64,000 bases of DNA from Parapristionchus giblindavisi (lineage: Eukaryota > Nematoda > Chromadorea > Rhabditida > Diplogasteridae), in contig CALSFV010000006.1 in the NCBI GenBank assembly GCA_943737045.1, positions 1,674,001-1,738,000 on the forward strand, in the 5' to 3' direction. The position numbers were made by a program, and so were the translations under genes. The notes beneath the pieces were generated by a model, which saw only the letters and a program-made list of their open reading frames with translations, had not been told where the DNA came from and made no database searches. Shown here one piece after another: positions 1 to 9,754 of the stretch (position 1 is its first letter; the number at the start of each line of letters is the position of its first letter).

Positions 1-600
1 TTCGCTCTGAAATTTTGCATGCGCATTTGGGTGTGGGTGCACACTGTTGTTACGTTGACATATCTCAACTCTTTGCTACCTTTGTAGTAGCAAGTATTTC
101 CACTGTCCACTGTCTTTCATATAATCAAGCACCAATTATACTTTAATATTTACACTTATGGAACATTTTATTATTGAAATAATGACGTACATTAGGTATA
201 TTGAGATTTGCTGTCGTGAAAGATTCGCTAGAGTACAGCTCGGTCGAATTGTTAACACGTGCTACCCAGCGACGCGCATTTGGGGGCATCAGTTATTCAG
301 CGGAGTATAAATGAATATTTTTCGATTCTCAAAGTATTAATCATGTGTTTATATGATAAAAAGGATCTTTTTTTTATCTAAAGAAACTGAAACAAAGTTT
401 TAATTAACGAATTTATCAAGGGATACAACCATGATGTGTTGGTGTAATTAAATTAGTCTACTGTTGCGTAGTGTTGATGCTACCGAAGTACACTTTTTTG
501 AAAATATATATTTCTTTAGTGAAAAGTCCTGTTCTTCTGAAATATTGTGAGAGTATAGACACGCATTAGGGCTGCACAGTCAGCAATTTCGGAATGGCTC
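1..600. other. Non-coding flank, no gene recognised
   Basis: AT-rich sequence without a convincing exon on either strand. The motif GCGCATTTGGG occurs twice (about 23 and 278). Positions 65-150 contain CTTTGCTACC and ATTATACTTTA, both of which recur in the same order in the insert inside the first LINE (about 3250-3325), so this stretch may hold a fragment of the same dispersed element. Nothing else is seen. Confidence 0.4.
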
Positions 601-714
601 TGACTCTGATTTCAAGATGTAGCATGCTTTTTTTTACAAATGAAATATATTTATCGGGATGAAAAGATAAAGACAAGATGATTGTGAATGGTATGATATA
701 GGTATGAATATAAG

Positions 715-1035
715 TTATGAACTTCCTCTCATAGGAGGACTCACAAGAATAACACAATCTCCTCTTACAAATAACATAGGAATACTTCTTTTAGTCTGTC
801 GATATACTTGTTCAAATGATTCTTCATCCATCTCTACTGTTGTCACTGTCTCTTCTACCTGAGATAATACCATGTTGAGATGTTGATCGAATGCATAAAG
901 TCTTCCTCTAACCTCTCTATCATTTCTCATCTTAACATAAACCCTTTCATCGAGAGATAAACGAATAAGATCTAAAGGTTCTTCAACTGTTGTTCCTAAT
1001 AAAACTGCTGCTACTTCCTTCTTATCTGATATCTT
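715..1035 (-). CDS. lsm-3: LSm3-like U6 snRNP protein, start unresolved
   Basis: The 106-codon open frame is an Sm-fold protein closely resembling LSm3, a subunit of the LSm2-8 ring that binds the U6 snRNA 3' end and of the cytoplasmic LSm1-7 decay ring. Sm motif 1 is visible as [18 protein letters not shown] followed by [10 protein letters not shown], and Sm motif 2 as [15 protein letters not shown]; the [14 protein letters not shown] lead-in is also typical of LSm3. Length fits the family (about 100 residues). The N-terminus is the problem: the first in-frame ATG (ending at 930) is inside motif 1, and upstream the frame runs only to a TAA at 1036-1038. A weak acceptor (ATATCAG, about 1026-1032) could join an unseen first exon. 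The lack of introns and a downstream run of eight A (minus strand, 635-628) after GATAAAT also suit a retrocopy. Family is certain; whether it is functional is open. Confidence 0.8.
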   Translation of the reverse strand, partial: KISDKKEVAAVLLGTTVEEPLDLIRLSLDERVYVKMRNDREVRGRLYAFDQHLNMVLSQVEETVTTVEMDEESFEQVYRQTKRSIPMLFVRGDCVILVSPPMRGSS

Positions 1036-1199
1036 TTATTTGTACGGAGCTTCCGCAATGACTTTTTTCCTGTTTTGCATAGTTCAGAAACTAACGATAT
1101 CTTTTAAATATCAAATCAGCGCGGCGATGGTCAGGCGGAATAGGTGACAGGAAGAGGAGGGGTAATCGAGAGTTAAGCGAGAGATTGCAACTTTATGTA

Positions 1200-1256
1200 A
1201 AACTCTTGTAGTCCTGGCAAACTCTTGTAGTCCAGGAAACTCTTGTAGTCCAAGCG
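1200..1256. repeat. Short tandem repeat, three copies of about 18-20 bp
   Basis: AAACTCTTGTAGTCC occurs at 1200, 1219 and 1237, with slightly different spacers (19, 18 and 20 bp units). It lies just upstream of the point where the LINE reading frame becomes recognisable and may be part of the 5' junction of that element. Confidence 0.75.
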
Positions 1257-1280
1257 TTTGTAATATATCGTAGCCCTAGT

Positions 1281-3861
1281 TGCAACTCTATTGATTTTTC
1301 TAATTGCCTCTCTCATCTTTATGATACCATTTGTCTATCCAACAATCCTGCAATTATTATGGGAGATTTTAACTGCCCTGAAATAAATTGGTCCTCCATG
1401 CACTGCCGTTCGCCAACAAATCACCACTCATCTATCCTTCTCTCCTTCGTTAGATCACTCTCTCTCACACAAACGGTTGTATCTCCAACCAGAGGTGATA
1501 ACATTCTTGATCTTGTTCTTACTACTCAACCATCTAGAGTCGTACCCCCACTCCCCAAACTAGACCATTCTCTAGTCACATACTGTATAAACGCGCGTAA
1601 ACCAAAACCACGCCCTCTCATTATCCCTGATTACGCTCGCACTGACTGGACCTCTGTTCAGTCCACTATTGTTAGTATTGATTGGCTTGCATTATTTGAT
1701 AGTTGTAATCAAGATGCAGACACACTTTACACTCTCTTCACAGATAGAATTACTTCAATAATTAGACACTTTGTTCCTACGCGCAAAATATTCCCACATC
1801 ACTCACATCTATCTCCAACCTCCTTTAATCTCCTTCGCCGCTGCAGAAGACTATACCGTAATCGCATGCGTATAGGCCTCAATCCATTTAAAAGAATGAG
1901 CAAATGTTTGCTAGCATCCATGAATAGCTCACGCCGTTCATTTGAACGTCGACTAAGTAGAAAGTCCAACACCAAACTGTTTTATAGATATGCTTGAAAT
2001 CGCATAAAAGATTCATCAAACACTATAAACACAATTATTGATTCCAATGGCACCACACTTATTGATGATCATAAAAAAGCTGAGGCGCTAGCATCTAGTT
2101 TCATGAGCGCATTCAATAACGCAGTATTCTCAGCACCTGATAGCTATCCTATGCGCACACAAAGAAAAATCGATTTTATCGATTTTACATCCTCTCGTAT
2201 CTCAAATGTAATTCGAAAACTGCCCAATAAGAACTCTACATCGCCTGACGGTATTTCATACGCCTTCCTAAAAAACACCGTAGATCAAATTAGCTTTCCA
2301 CTCTCTATATTATTTCATCGTTTTTTGCTCCTATCACAAACACCTAGCATATGGCTTACGGCAATAGTCAAACCGATCTACAAAAGGAAGGGCGCAAAAC
2401 ACGATGCATCTAACTACCGTCCCATTTCTCTTACGTGCTCTTTATCCAAAATTATGGAAAGACTAATATGTAAAGATATCACTTCTTTCCTAGGCGCAAA
2501 TAATCTACTGTGTGATCAACAGCATGGTTTCCGCAACAAACGTTCTACTACCTCTTGCCTCCTCTCAACTTTCTCACATTGGAATGAATGCCTTGATATG
2601 AAAAAGGGCATTTCATGTGCTTTTATTGATTTCTCACGAGCTTTCGACAGTATACCTATTAATCTTTTACTCTTCAAATGCGAGAAGCACGGCATCAGTG
2701 GTTGTTTATTGCGATGGCTTAAGTCCTTTCTAAATGCACGTACTTAATCTGTTATTGTTGGAGACGCTACGTCCAATCTATTCAATGTTACCAGTGGCGT
2801 ACCTCAAGGTTCTTGCATTGGACCCTTACTATTCTCTCTTTACATAGATGATATCCCGCCTATTCTGCCTACTGATGTTCATTCTTCTATCTACGCCGAT
2901 GATCTCAAGGTATACACTATCAATAACCCAGTCCTTTTACAATCAGCTCTCGATCGCATTTTTGAATGGTCTCTAAAATGGGGACTAACTCTGTCCTCAT
3001 CTAAAACCGTTGTTATGCAAATCGGTACTGGACATCCAAACTATCCTTTCAACATTGATTCGTGCATGTTGCCTGTGGTCGAAAGTGTGAAAGACCTCGG
3101 AGTAACCTATGATAACAAGCTCAGTTTTGATTGTCACATTGATAACATTGTAAACAAAGCATCCTCAAGATCCGAAAATCCATCGCTTCCGAAAATCCAT
3201 CGCTTCATTACCATCGTTGTAGGAATTTCTTTTTATTTGTAATTTTCATCTTTGCTACCCAAGTCGTAGCATCGTATTTATGCGTACTCCACTATCAAAT
3301 ATTTGATCAGAAATTATACTTTACTTTCGCACCGCATAAAGTATATTATATATTAAGATGTGCATACATCCATAGATCCTTCAAATCTCAAAGTCCTTCT
3401 TTATACGTTCGCCTATTTAACGTGTATGTCCGTCCAGTGCTTGAGTATTGTAATGAACTTTGGTGCCCTTACACTAACAATCTTATAGCACGTATTGAAA
3501 GTGTTCTTCGCAGATACACTCGCATCGTATTCAGTCAATGCAGAATCAACTACCTACAGTATTCCGATCGACTACAGTACCATCTCTCGAGACCAGGCGA
3601 CAGCAAAATGACCTCATCACTACTCATAAGATATTGCACGGTCACATCGATTTAAATCCCCGTTCTCTTTTCCTCATTTCAAATACAATCAACATTTCAC
3701 GAGGCCACAATTTAAAACTCAACCGTCATAGTTGCCGCTCAAATCGCTTTTCAAACTTTTTGACTAATAGAGTAGTAAACAAATGGAACTCACTCGATAA
3801 TAGTTTGGTTTCCAACAACAGCTCACTAGCATTCAGTAGACAAATTCGTGAATCATTTTAA
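1281..3861 (+). pseudogene. Endonuclease-reverse transcriptase pseudogene of the first LINE
   Basis: The frame opens about 1281 and includes the endonuclease signature GDFNCPEINW (from 1362) and a later LDLVLT block. RT motifs follow: YRPISL (about 2415), GFRNKRST, the first catalytic aspartate block FIDFSRAFDS (about 2622), SGVPQGS and the catalytic YADD at 2892-2903. The C-terminal part (YVRPVLEYC, then LTNRVVNKWNSL) runs to 3861. It is broken four ways: TGA at 1995-1997, TAA at 2745-2747 (a CAA-to-TAA change), an insertion of roughly 180 bp around 3172-3355, and a frameshift near 3580. It cannot make an intact protein. Confidence 0.85.
3172..3355. other. Insertion of about 180 bp inside the RT pseudogene
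   Basis: The RT-like translation stops aligning after KASSR (about 3171) and resumes at about 3356 with RCAYIHRSFKS in another frame. The inserted AT-rich stretch starts with a small direct repeat (TCCGAAAATCCATCGCT, about 3171 and 3188) and then contains CTTTGCTACC and ATTATACTTTA, as in 70-150. It is probably a small non-autonomous element or a filler duplication. Boundaries are approximate. Confidence 0.45.
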
Positions 3862-3966
3862 ATAAATATATTTCTATTATAGTTTGCTAATCTCTTCAGT
3901 TTTTCAGTTTTTCGCGACTACATTCTAAATCTACCTCAAGATCATTCAGACCAACAAGACAACAAG

Positions 3967-3987
3967 ACACGATACACGATACACGAT
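3967..3987. repeat. ACACGAT x3 tandem repeat
   Basis: Three perfect 7-bp copies directly adjacent to one another in the LINE 3'UTR. Confidence 0.85.
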
Positions 3988-4627
3988 ACAAGAGACCTAC
4001 AGCATCACAGTTTTTCAGCTCAAGCGAGAGTGCACTTTTAACATAATTTTTGTAAGCCTTTATATATAAAACATGAATTTAAAAAAAAACTTGTGAGAGA
4101 TCCTTTTTTGTTTATTTTTTGCACTTTTCTATTCTCTTCTTCTCATCTCTCCCTCTTTGTACTCTCTCCCTATCTCTCTAGTTATCTTATTTCGTTGCTT
4201 TTTATTTATTTATTCTTTCGCATCTCATTCTCAGTAGGTCCTACCATTACACCTTAGTAATTGTCTTCATGAACTCCCTTCCGACCCTTGGTCCTCGACT
4301 TTCTCAATGACGATCTCTATCACAGCCTCCTCCACCCGGTTATAAGACTCCGTGCAACACAAGCATCCTCGCTCACTCTAATTATGCACTGCACATTGCA
4401 ATCATTTGTTCACTTGTACCATATTGCACCGAATAATCGTCAAAGAGAGGGATCATGGTGTCATGGTTGAGTTCCCCCTTTAAAACCCAATAAAATTTCC
4501 ATACCCCCTCCCAACCCCAAATGCTGTGATCTAGTTATTGCAGCTATAAGCATTCCCTTATTAATTTATTTATTCTCCATCTATCAAATTTCTTTCATCT
4601 GTTTTAATGTATCGCATAAGGAAATAA

Positions 4628-4648
4628 ATATTATTATTATTATTATTA
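4628..4648. repeat. (ATT)n tail of the first LINE
   Basis: Microsatellite at the 3' end of the element after GGAAATAAAT. The 96 bp that follow (4649-4744) hold no recognisable feature before the SL1/DUF148 array begins. Confidence 0.75.
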
Positions 4649-5146
4649 AAATGCCCATTGTCTAGGTATTTAGATACAGCTAGTCATTTTCTTATGCAAG
4701 TGCATTTTATACGGACAATATATAGATTGGTAAGGCCGATACTACAAAATTAAATATTCGGGCTAAATACTGCATTTTATTTAAATTCTGCAAAAATTAT
4801 GAGTGGCCAATCAGTGATTCCCCCCCCCAGAATTTTGTGTGCTTTGAAATAGGGAATAATCTACACCTTTTTACCTTTACTACAAAAAGGAGTGAACTTT
4901 ATACGAGTGTCCTTTCAATTTTCTCATTAAATAAATGTGGGTATGATACAATAAATGTTTCTTTCTGGAAATATTTTTGAATCATATTTCACTCGTGAAA
5001 AGTTATTGCTGTAACTGTTATACAACGTATTAAACGATCACTCGTAAGTGGTAAAATATTTATGTACAAATGTTATAAATAACAACAAACAATAGAATAA
5101 CCGTATGACATGGAATGAAGAGATCTACAAAATGTTACAATCGTAT

Positions 5147-6055
5147 TTACAAAACAAACTCGTGAGATTCATTCAAACTTTCAGTGAGATCAATAGGTTC
5201 CTCATCATTTGATTCTTGTGCATCAACATTATCAGAAGGAATTTGAGGTCCATTTCCTAGAATCTTCTTTCCTCCAAATCTGTGTCCAAATCTATGATGT
5301 CTACCATGGAAATGTGGTCGAGTAGCGAAAAGAAGAGAACGGAGTTCACGAGAGTATCCCTTTGTTAGTTCATGAACCTTTTCGAAAGTCTGCTTGTGTG
5401 TTAGTGAATCATCCTTGAAGATGGCAATGATCTGAAAATATTCAAGATTATAGATTGCAATATGTATGGAAGCTAATGCTCTATATGGTTCCAACACTTA
5501 CAGCATCACGTGCCTCCTCAAGATGTCCAATGGCTTCAGTAACATTCTTGTTGTGATCAATGAAGAATTGCTTTCTCTTGGCATAGAAGGCAGACACTTC
5601 TTCCTATAATAAAATTCGTTAAGTACAAGTTGTAATACATATGAATACATTATATATATATATATGAATGATATAGTACCTCAAGTTGATATTTGATAGC
5701 CCATTGCTTGACGTTCTCCTTGATTTGAGCCTTGGTGGATTCTTTGTTGAAAGCGATCTGGAAGAACTCCTTCTTTGCCTCTTCAGTTACATTCTTGAGG
5801 AAAGGGAAACGGAAATGATGTCCATGATGACCATGATGACGACCTGAAGAACTGTTAAATGATTATGATTGATAGATATATTAAGTATAATGTGTAGATA
5901 AGGAAAGACATACCGTGATGTCCGAACTTGTGTCTCCAGAATCCATGACCAACCTTTGAATGTTCAATGGATTTGGTTTCAGATTCCTTTTCATCAGAGA
6001 TGATTGCAAATGAAACAGCTACGAGAGCACAAATAAGTAGAATGTTACGAAGCAT
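5147..6055 (-). CDS. Secreted SXP/RAL-2 (DUF148) family protein, copy 1
   Basis: Four exons: 6055-5914, 5843-5680, 5603-5502, 5431-5147, with 70-76-nt GT-AG introns, all in phase, giving 230 residues. Residues 1-17 (MLRNILLICALVAVSFA) are a signal peptide. A His-rich stretch follows (about 36-57, HHGRHHGHHGHH). The DUF148 / Ani s 5-like fold is at about 61-170 (PFLKNVTEEAKKEFFQI, then QWAIKYQLEEEV, then ARDAIIAIF). A basic His/Arg tract (FHGRHHRFGHRFGG) and an acidic tail close the protein. NVT sequons lie at 65 and 122. Members of this nematode family are small secreted proteins, some reported to bind cations; the exact role is unknown. The His clusters suggest metal binding (inference). The start is supported by the signal peptide and TATA box 74 nt upstream. 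It differs from copy 3 by six residues (N34K, D52G and four near the C-terminus). Confidence 0.85.
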
Positions 6056-6128
6056 CTATGAATGGGCAGGTAGAAGTATAGAAGTACTGATGAGAACAGT
6101 AGAATGGTTCAATCTTCTTCTTTCTCAT

Positions 6129-6137
6129 CTTATATAG
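6129..6137 (-). promoter_or_regulatory. TATA box of DUF148 copy 1
   Basis: CTATATAAG on the minus strand, 74 nt before the ATG, which predicts a short 5' leader of about 45 nt. The bases just before the ATG (CATTCATAG) also resemble a weak trans-splice acceptor. Confidence 0.6.
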
Positions 6138-6359
6138 CAAAACAATTGACGTGGATCTATCCTTTCCATGATAGCGAATGTGAGATAGAGAAAGATTGCA
6201 CAAAGTGGAGAGAGTGGGGAGAAATAGAGGAGACAACGTTCGCGGAGTTGCGCTCTCTAAAGATTGATCTTGATTGTGATGTTCTACACACCATTTAGAT
6301 GAAACAATGTATTCACTCAACGTTTGATGCTTATGTAAGCTGAGTCATTTAAAAGCTAT

Positions 6360-6366
6360 CTTATCA
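6360..6366 (-). promoter_or_regulatory. GATA-factor site upstream of DUF148 copy 1
   Basis: TGATAAG on the minus strand about 305 nt upstream of the ATG. In Caenorhabditis this core is bound by intestinal GATA factors such as ELT-2; intestinal expression here is inference. The site recurs in the other units (for example 10965-10971). Confidence 0.4.
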
Positions 6367-6371
6367 TAATT

Positions 6372-7020
6372 TCATTCTTCTTTTACTTTTAATAATACTT
6401 CTAGAAAGTCAATCAATAATGCGAAATCGTAGAAATGAGCCCAATAATTCCATCCAGTCTTTGTTGCTCGTTTATAATTCATGAGAATAATAGTTGAGAG
6501 TTTAAATTTGAATTTAAGAAGATGTTGATCATGGAAGATCAGCATTAGATGAGTTGATTCAACAGTTTCAAACCAGATTTTCTTCATGTTTGTCATCGGT
6601 GCTTTTATCTCTGTTGTCGTAGTGACATAATACCTTTCTGCGTTCACGAACCATCCCAACTTTAGCGTTTTTTTTTCGATTGAGAGCGAATTTGCCCTTA
6701 TTTCTGAAAATCTTAATAAAGGAACACATGTTCATGTGAAACATCACGCACGATTTAACCCCTTTCCATTCGCGATTTTGACTGGGCTGCGTAGCGGGCG
6801 CTGCGACGCCTCGAATGCGCAAAATCGGAGCTCGATAGGAGCATTTTGAAGGAAGTTATGGTCATTTTAGTGAGATTTTGTCAATGCTTTCACATAATTT
6901 CAAGCTGAAAGTATTTTTTTCAAAGCGGATTCTAGTGAGGATTCTTAATTTATATGGTAGAAGTCTCTACGATAAGTGATTAGCTAGTTAATTTATTTGC
7001 CACCAAAAGAGTTCGTGTGT
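6372..7020. other. Unit spacer with GC-rich inverted repeat
   Basis: Spacer between the divergent DUF148 and SL1 genes. The notable part is a GC-rich island at 6770-6830 flanked by a perfect 8-bp inverted repeat (CGATTTTG 6773-6780, CAAAATCG 6820-6827). A 95-codon minus-strand open frame at 6372-6659 exists in every unit, but the units are nearly identical, so this is no evidence of coding. Equivalent spacers are at about 10977-11627, 13901-14550, 16815-17465 and 19730-20379. Confidence 0.5.
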
Positions 7021-7083
7021 GAACAACACCGGCGATAGTCCGTCGGGCCCACTGGGTAAGGGCTGACCGACGATGGCAGCGTC
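7021..7083 (+). promoter_or_regulatory. Probable snRNA-type promoter of SL1 gene 1
   Basis: The 60 bp before the SL1 start are GC-rich against an AT-rich background, where the proximal sequence element of Pol II snRNA/SL genes is expected. They contain an inverted repeat CGTCGG (7041-7046) / CCGACG (7067-7072). The PSE itself is assigned by position only. Confidence 0.45.
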
Positions 7084-7188
7084 GGTTTAATTACCCAAGT
7101 TTGAGGTTAATATTATATTTGGCTCGTTGAAAGACGTGGCCTCAACCACAAATTTTGGAAAGGCTCTGCCTAGGCGGAGCCAACATTT
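7084..7188 (+). ncRNA. sls-1-like: SL1 spliced-leader RNA, copy 1
   Basis: The RNA donates its first 22 nt to the 5' ends of many nematode mRNAs by trans-splicing. The exon 7084-7105 begins GGTTTAATTACCCAAG and ends TTTGAG, identical to nematode SL1, and is followed at once by a GT donor. Downstream are two short hairpins (CGT/ACG and GTGG/CCAC stems), a Sm-protein site AAATTTTGG (7150-7158) and a terminal hairpin of nine pairs with one G-U (GGCTCTGCC TA GGCGGAGCC, 7162-7181). The length of about 105 nt fits known SL1 RNAs. The 3' end is estimated. In Caenorhabditis these genes sit in 5S rDNA repeats; here the partner is a DUF148 gene. Confidence 0.95.
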
Positions 7189-7219
7189 GGTGTAATTTTA
7201 TATATTATCTAAAAATTAA

Positions 7220-7243
7220 TTATATATATATATATATATATAT
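7220..7243. repeat. (TA)n at the 3' tail of the second LINE
   Basis: Alternating TA run at the junction of array unit 1 with the LINE. It corresponds to the LINE's 3' end on the minus strand and continues as a looser AT-rich repeat to about 7264. Confidence 0.8.
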
Positions 7244-8915
7244 TTATTATATATATTTATTTATCCATCAGTTAAAATCAAGAGTAATGAATGAATGAAG
7301 CAATAAGGGAGTGATGGAATTCCATCGCTTAAGCGATTTCGGTTGGGGAGTGGCAGCTTTAGCTGAGTAATGATATTAAGGACGAATACGAGATTGAGTA
7401 ATAATATTGTGAGGGGGCAAATTTAGTATCCCTGCACGGAATATATGGGGAGGGGAAGAGACAAGCTCTTGGGTGAGGGAGTTCCACGTGGACAAAGATC
7501 TAGAGGCACAAGTAGAAAGAGATTTGGGAATACAAAAAGGTAGAGATATCCTATAACGATGACTAATTCTATTACAATCAATATAGTATAAGTTAGAAGA
7601 GTCAAATAAAGAATAGTTATGTACGGTGCTATGGAGAAATTGGAGATCACGGATGGCTCTTCTATATTCTAATGTGGGGAGTTGAAGAAAAGCGTTGCGT
7701 TCGTTAAAAGGTAAGGGAGCAAGCTTGCACTTAGCAAAAAGTCTATATGTGAAATTTCTTTGTACACTTTCTATTGAATTGGTCAAGTATTTAAGGGTGG
7801 GATTCCAGATAATAGGACATGATTCAAGAATTGGTCTTATAAAACAGTATAAGCTCTAGATAAAAGTGAATGGGAACGAGAGTGGACAGACAAGAACAGC
7901 ATATTACTAGAAGCTTTGGCCTTGGTAGTTATGACTGATATATGGTGATTAAACGACAAATCAGAGCTCATGTGAACTCCTAAGTCTCTTACAACAGGTG
8001 ATGAGGAAAGTGGGCAACCATTCATAATATACTGGGTACGAGTCTTTAAAGGGCCAATATGGAGGACAGTACATTTGGGGGCAGATATAGTCATATTCCA
8101 TGTGAGACTCCAATCAACAATAGAATCAATAGCCGATTGTAAAGATTTAGATTCGGAAGGAACGGGGGCGTAAATCTTAAGATCATCAGCAAAAATACCG
8201 TATTTGACACTAGAGGGAATTATAACAGATAAATCATTAATAAATAGTATGAACAAGAGTGGGCCAATGCTGGAGCCCTGAGGCACTCCAGAGGTGATGG
8301 GACTAGGGCGGGACATGGAATCACCTATAAGCACCGATTGTGAACGATTAGACAAGTAAGAATTAAACCAAGATACAATATGAGGTGAGATTCCTATACA
8401 TTTAAGTTTGTGCAGTAATAGTCTATGGTCGATACTATCAAAAGCCTTAGCGAAGTCAAAATAAATAACATCAACAGAAATACCGGCAGAAACACACTTA
8501 ACGTAATAGGAATGGGACTCGCATAATTGCGTAGCTGTGGATCTACTACTCCTAAAGCCAGCTTGATGACAATCCAGAATATTATTCAATTCAAGATATT
8601 CAGTAAGTTCTTTGATCAAAATTTTCTCGAAAATTTTCGAAGCAGTGGAGGTGAAAGAGATCGGGCGGAAGTTAGCTATGTTGTTATTATTGGATTTTTT
8701 CGGGATGGGTTTGACAATTGCTACTTTCCATAAGCTAGGTATAATAGAAGTAAGAAGAGTCTTATTAAAAATTATGGTTAAGGGGACAACAATTGAGTAT
8801 TTACATTTACAATATACAATATTAGGAATGTTATCAGGAGATGTATTCACTTTAGGTATTAGGTCAGATAAAGCTAAAAGTATCTGTTGAGGAGTTATAT
8901 AGGATATAGGAGTTA
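7224..8915 (-). mobile_element. 5'-truncated LINE inserted in the SL1/DUF148 array
   Basis: The uninterrupted units read AATTAATTATGTACAAG; here about 1.69 kb is inserted between AATTAATTAT and GTACAAG, with only a 3-4-bp TAT/TTAT repetition as possible target duplication. The element is oriented minus, 3' end at the (TA)n tract and 5' truncated at about 8910 inside the reverse transcriptase. It belongs to the same broad group as the first LINE but is a different, better-preserved family. Exact ends are uncertain by a few bases. Confidence 0.85.
7376..8910 (-). pseudogene. Reverse transcriptase pseudogene of the second LINE
   Basis: Open from about 8910 to 7837, then continued in another frame from about 7850 to 7376. 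RT blocks are in order: TSPDNIP, ANFRPISF, GFRSSRST, FDFAKAFDSIDH (first catalytic Asp), SGVPQGSSIGPLLF, and FADD at 8193-8182 in place of YADD. The C-terminal part (CFIRPILESC, then STWNSL) follows. A single frameshift near 7850 separates the two parts; no stop codon interrupts the RT core, so decay is recent. There is no endonuclease, consistent with 5' truncation. Confidence 0.85.
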
Positions 8916-9754
8916 TATGTACAAGACATTTTTTATCTTTCGTATTTTTCGCTGATCAACACATTTTGAAATGTTGTTTGTTTAATAAGTTACTCTCGTT
9001 TCGCTCGTCATGTATCATAGCATGCTTTGAGTAAGCAATTCGACGATGTTCTATGAATAATGTAACATGAGATTTACTGTAATTGCAGAGAATTATTGAT
9101 TTTTATCTGGATCATCGATTATTGCTTCTTTTTTCTTTGGCGCAAAATATTCTTCTTTTTGACTATTGATTCTGCCCTTTTCGGAAGCCAAAGCACAATA
9201 AATGTATTGCAAAAAATGTTGTCTATTCACCTTTGTTTGTAAGGAAGGAGAATCAGGAGATTTGGGGTGTGATATGCCTCATACCACACAACTAACAAAA
9301 ACGATACTACTACTAACAATAAATACAATAAAAACTTTATTTTTCTTTGTGCAAAATTAAATATTCGGGCTAAATACTGCATTTTATTTAAATTCTGCAA
9401 AAATTATGAGTGGCCAATCAGTGATTTCCCCCCCCCAGAACTTTGTGTGCTTTGAACTAGGGAATAATCTACACCTTTTTACCTTTACTACAAAAAGGAG
9501 TGAACTTTATAGGAGTGTCCTTTCAATTTTCTCATTAAATAAATGTGGGTATGATACAATAAATGTTTTTTTCTGGAAATATTTTTGAATCATATTTCAC
9601 TCGTGAAAAGTTATTGCTGTAACTGTTATACAACGTATTAAACGATCACTCGTAAGTGGTAAAATATTTATGTACAAATGTTATAAATAACAACAAACAA
9701 TAGAATAACCGTATGACATGGAATGAAGAGATCTACAAAATGTTACAATCGTAT

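Larger units (their letters stand above)
1281..4648 (+). mobile_element. Decayed non-LTR retrotransposon (LINE, jockey/CR1-like), 5' truncated
   Basis: From 5' to 3' the element shows the end of an AP-type endonuclease, a reverse transcriptase, a C-terminal domain, about 780 bp of 3'UTR and a short (ATT)n tail at about 4628-4648. Such AT-rich microsatellite tails instead of poly(A) are common in CR1-like LINEs. The endonuclease is incomplete, so the copy is 5' truncated. A 7-bp tandem motif (ACACGAT x3, 3967-3987) lies in the 3'UTR. Flanking target duplication was not identified. The assignment to the jockey/CR1 group rests on the general arrangement and the RT motif style, not on a database match. 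Confidence 0.8.
4745..7223. repeat. SL1/DUF148 array unit 1 (left-truncated)
   Basis: First member of the tandem array. It lacks about the first 440 bp of a full unit, starting inside the shared CAAAATTAAATATTCGGG, and its right junction is split by a LINE. Order in the unit: poly-C tract (4820-4828, 9 C), DUF148 gene on the minus strand, its promoter, about 700 bp of spacer, SL1 RNA gene on the plus strand. Confidence 0.9.

Noticed and set aside
566..757. Minus-strand open frame of 63 codons
   Set aside because: It overlaps the end of the LSm3 frame and its 3' flank in another frame, without any recognisable feature.
6104..6298. A 64-codon plus-strand open frame upstream of each DUF148 gene
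   Set aside because: It is antisense to the promoter and 5' leader, contains the TATA box and is repeated only because the units are near-identical. No domain or start context.
6372..6659. A 95-codon minus-strand open frame in each unit spacer
   Set aside because: Present in all units but with no independent divergence to test, no signal peptide or known motif, and located in the DUF148 upstream region.
6770..6830. tRNA or 5S rRNA in the GC-rich island of the unit
   Set aside because: No A/B box spacing, no cloverleaf and no 5S-like sequence could be found on either strand.
8527..8890. Plus-strand open frames across the second LINE
   Set aside because: Shadow frames on the strand opposite to a clear reverse transcriptase.
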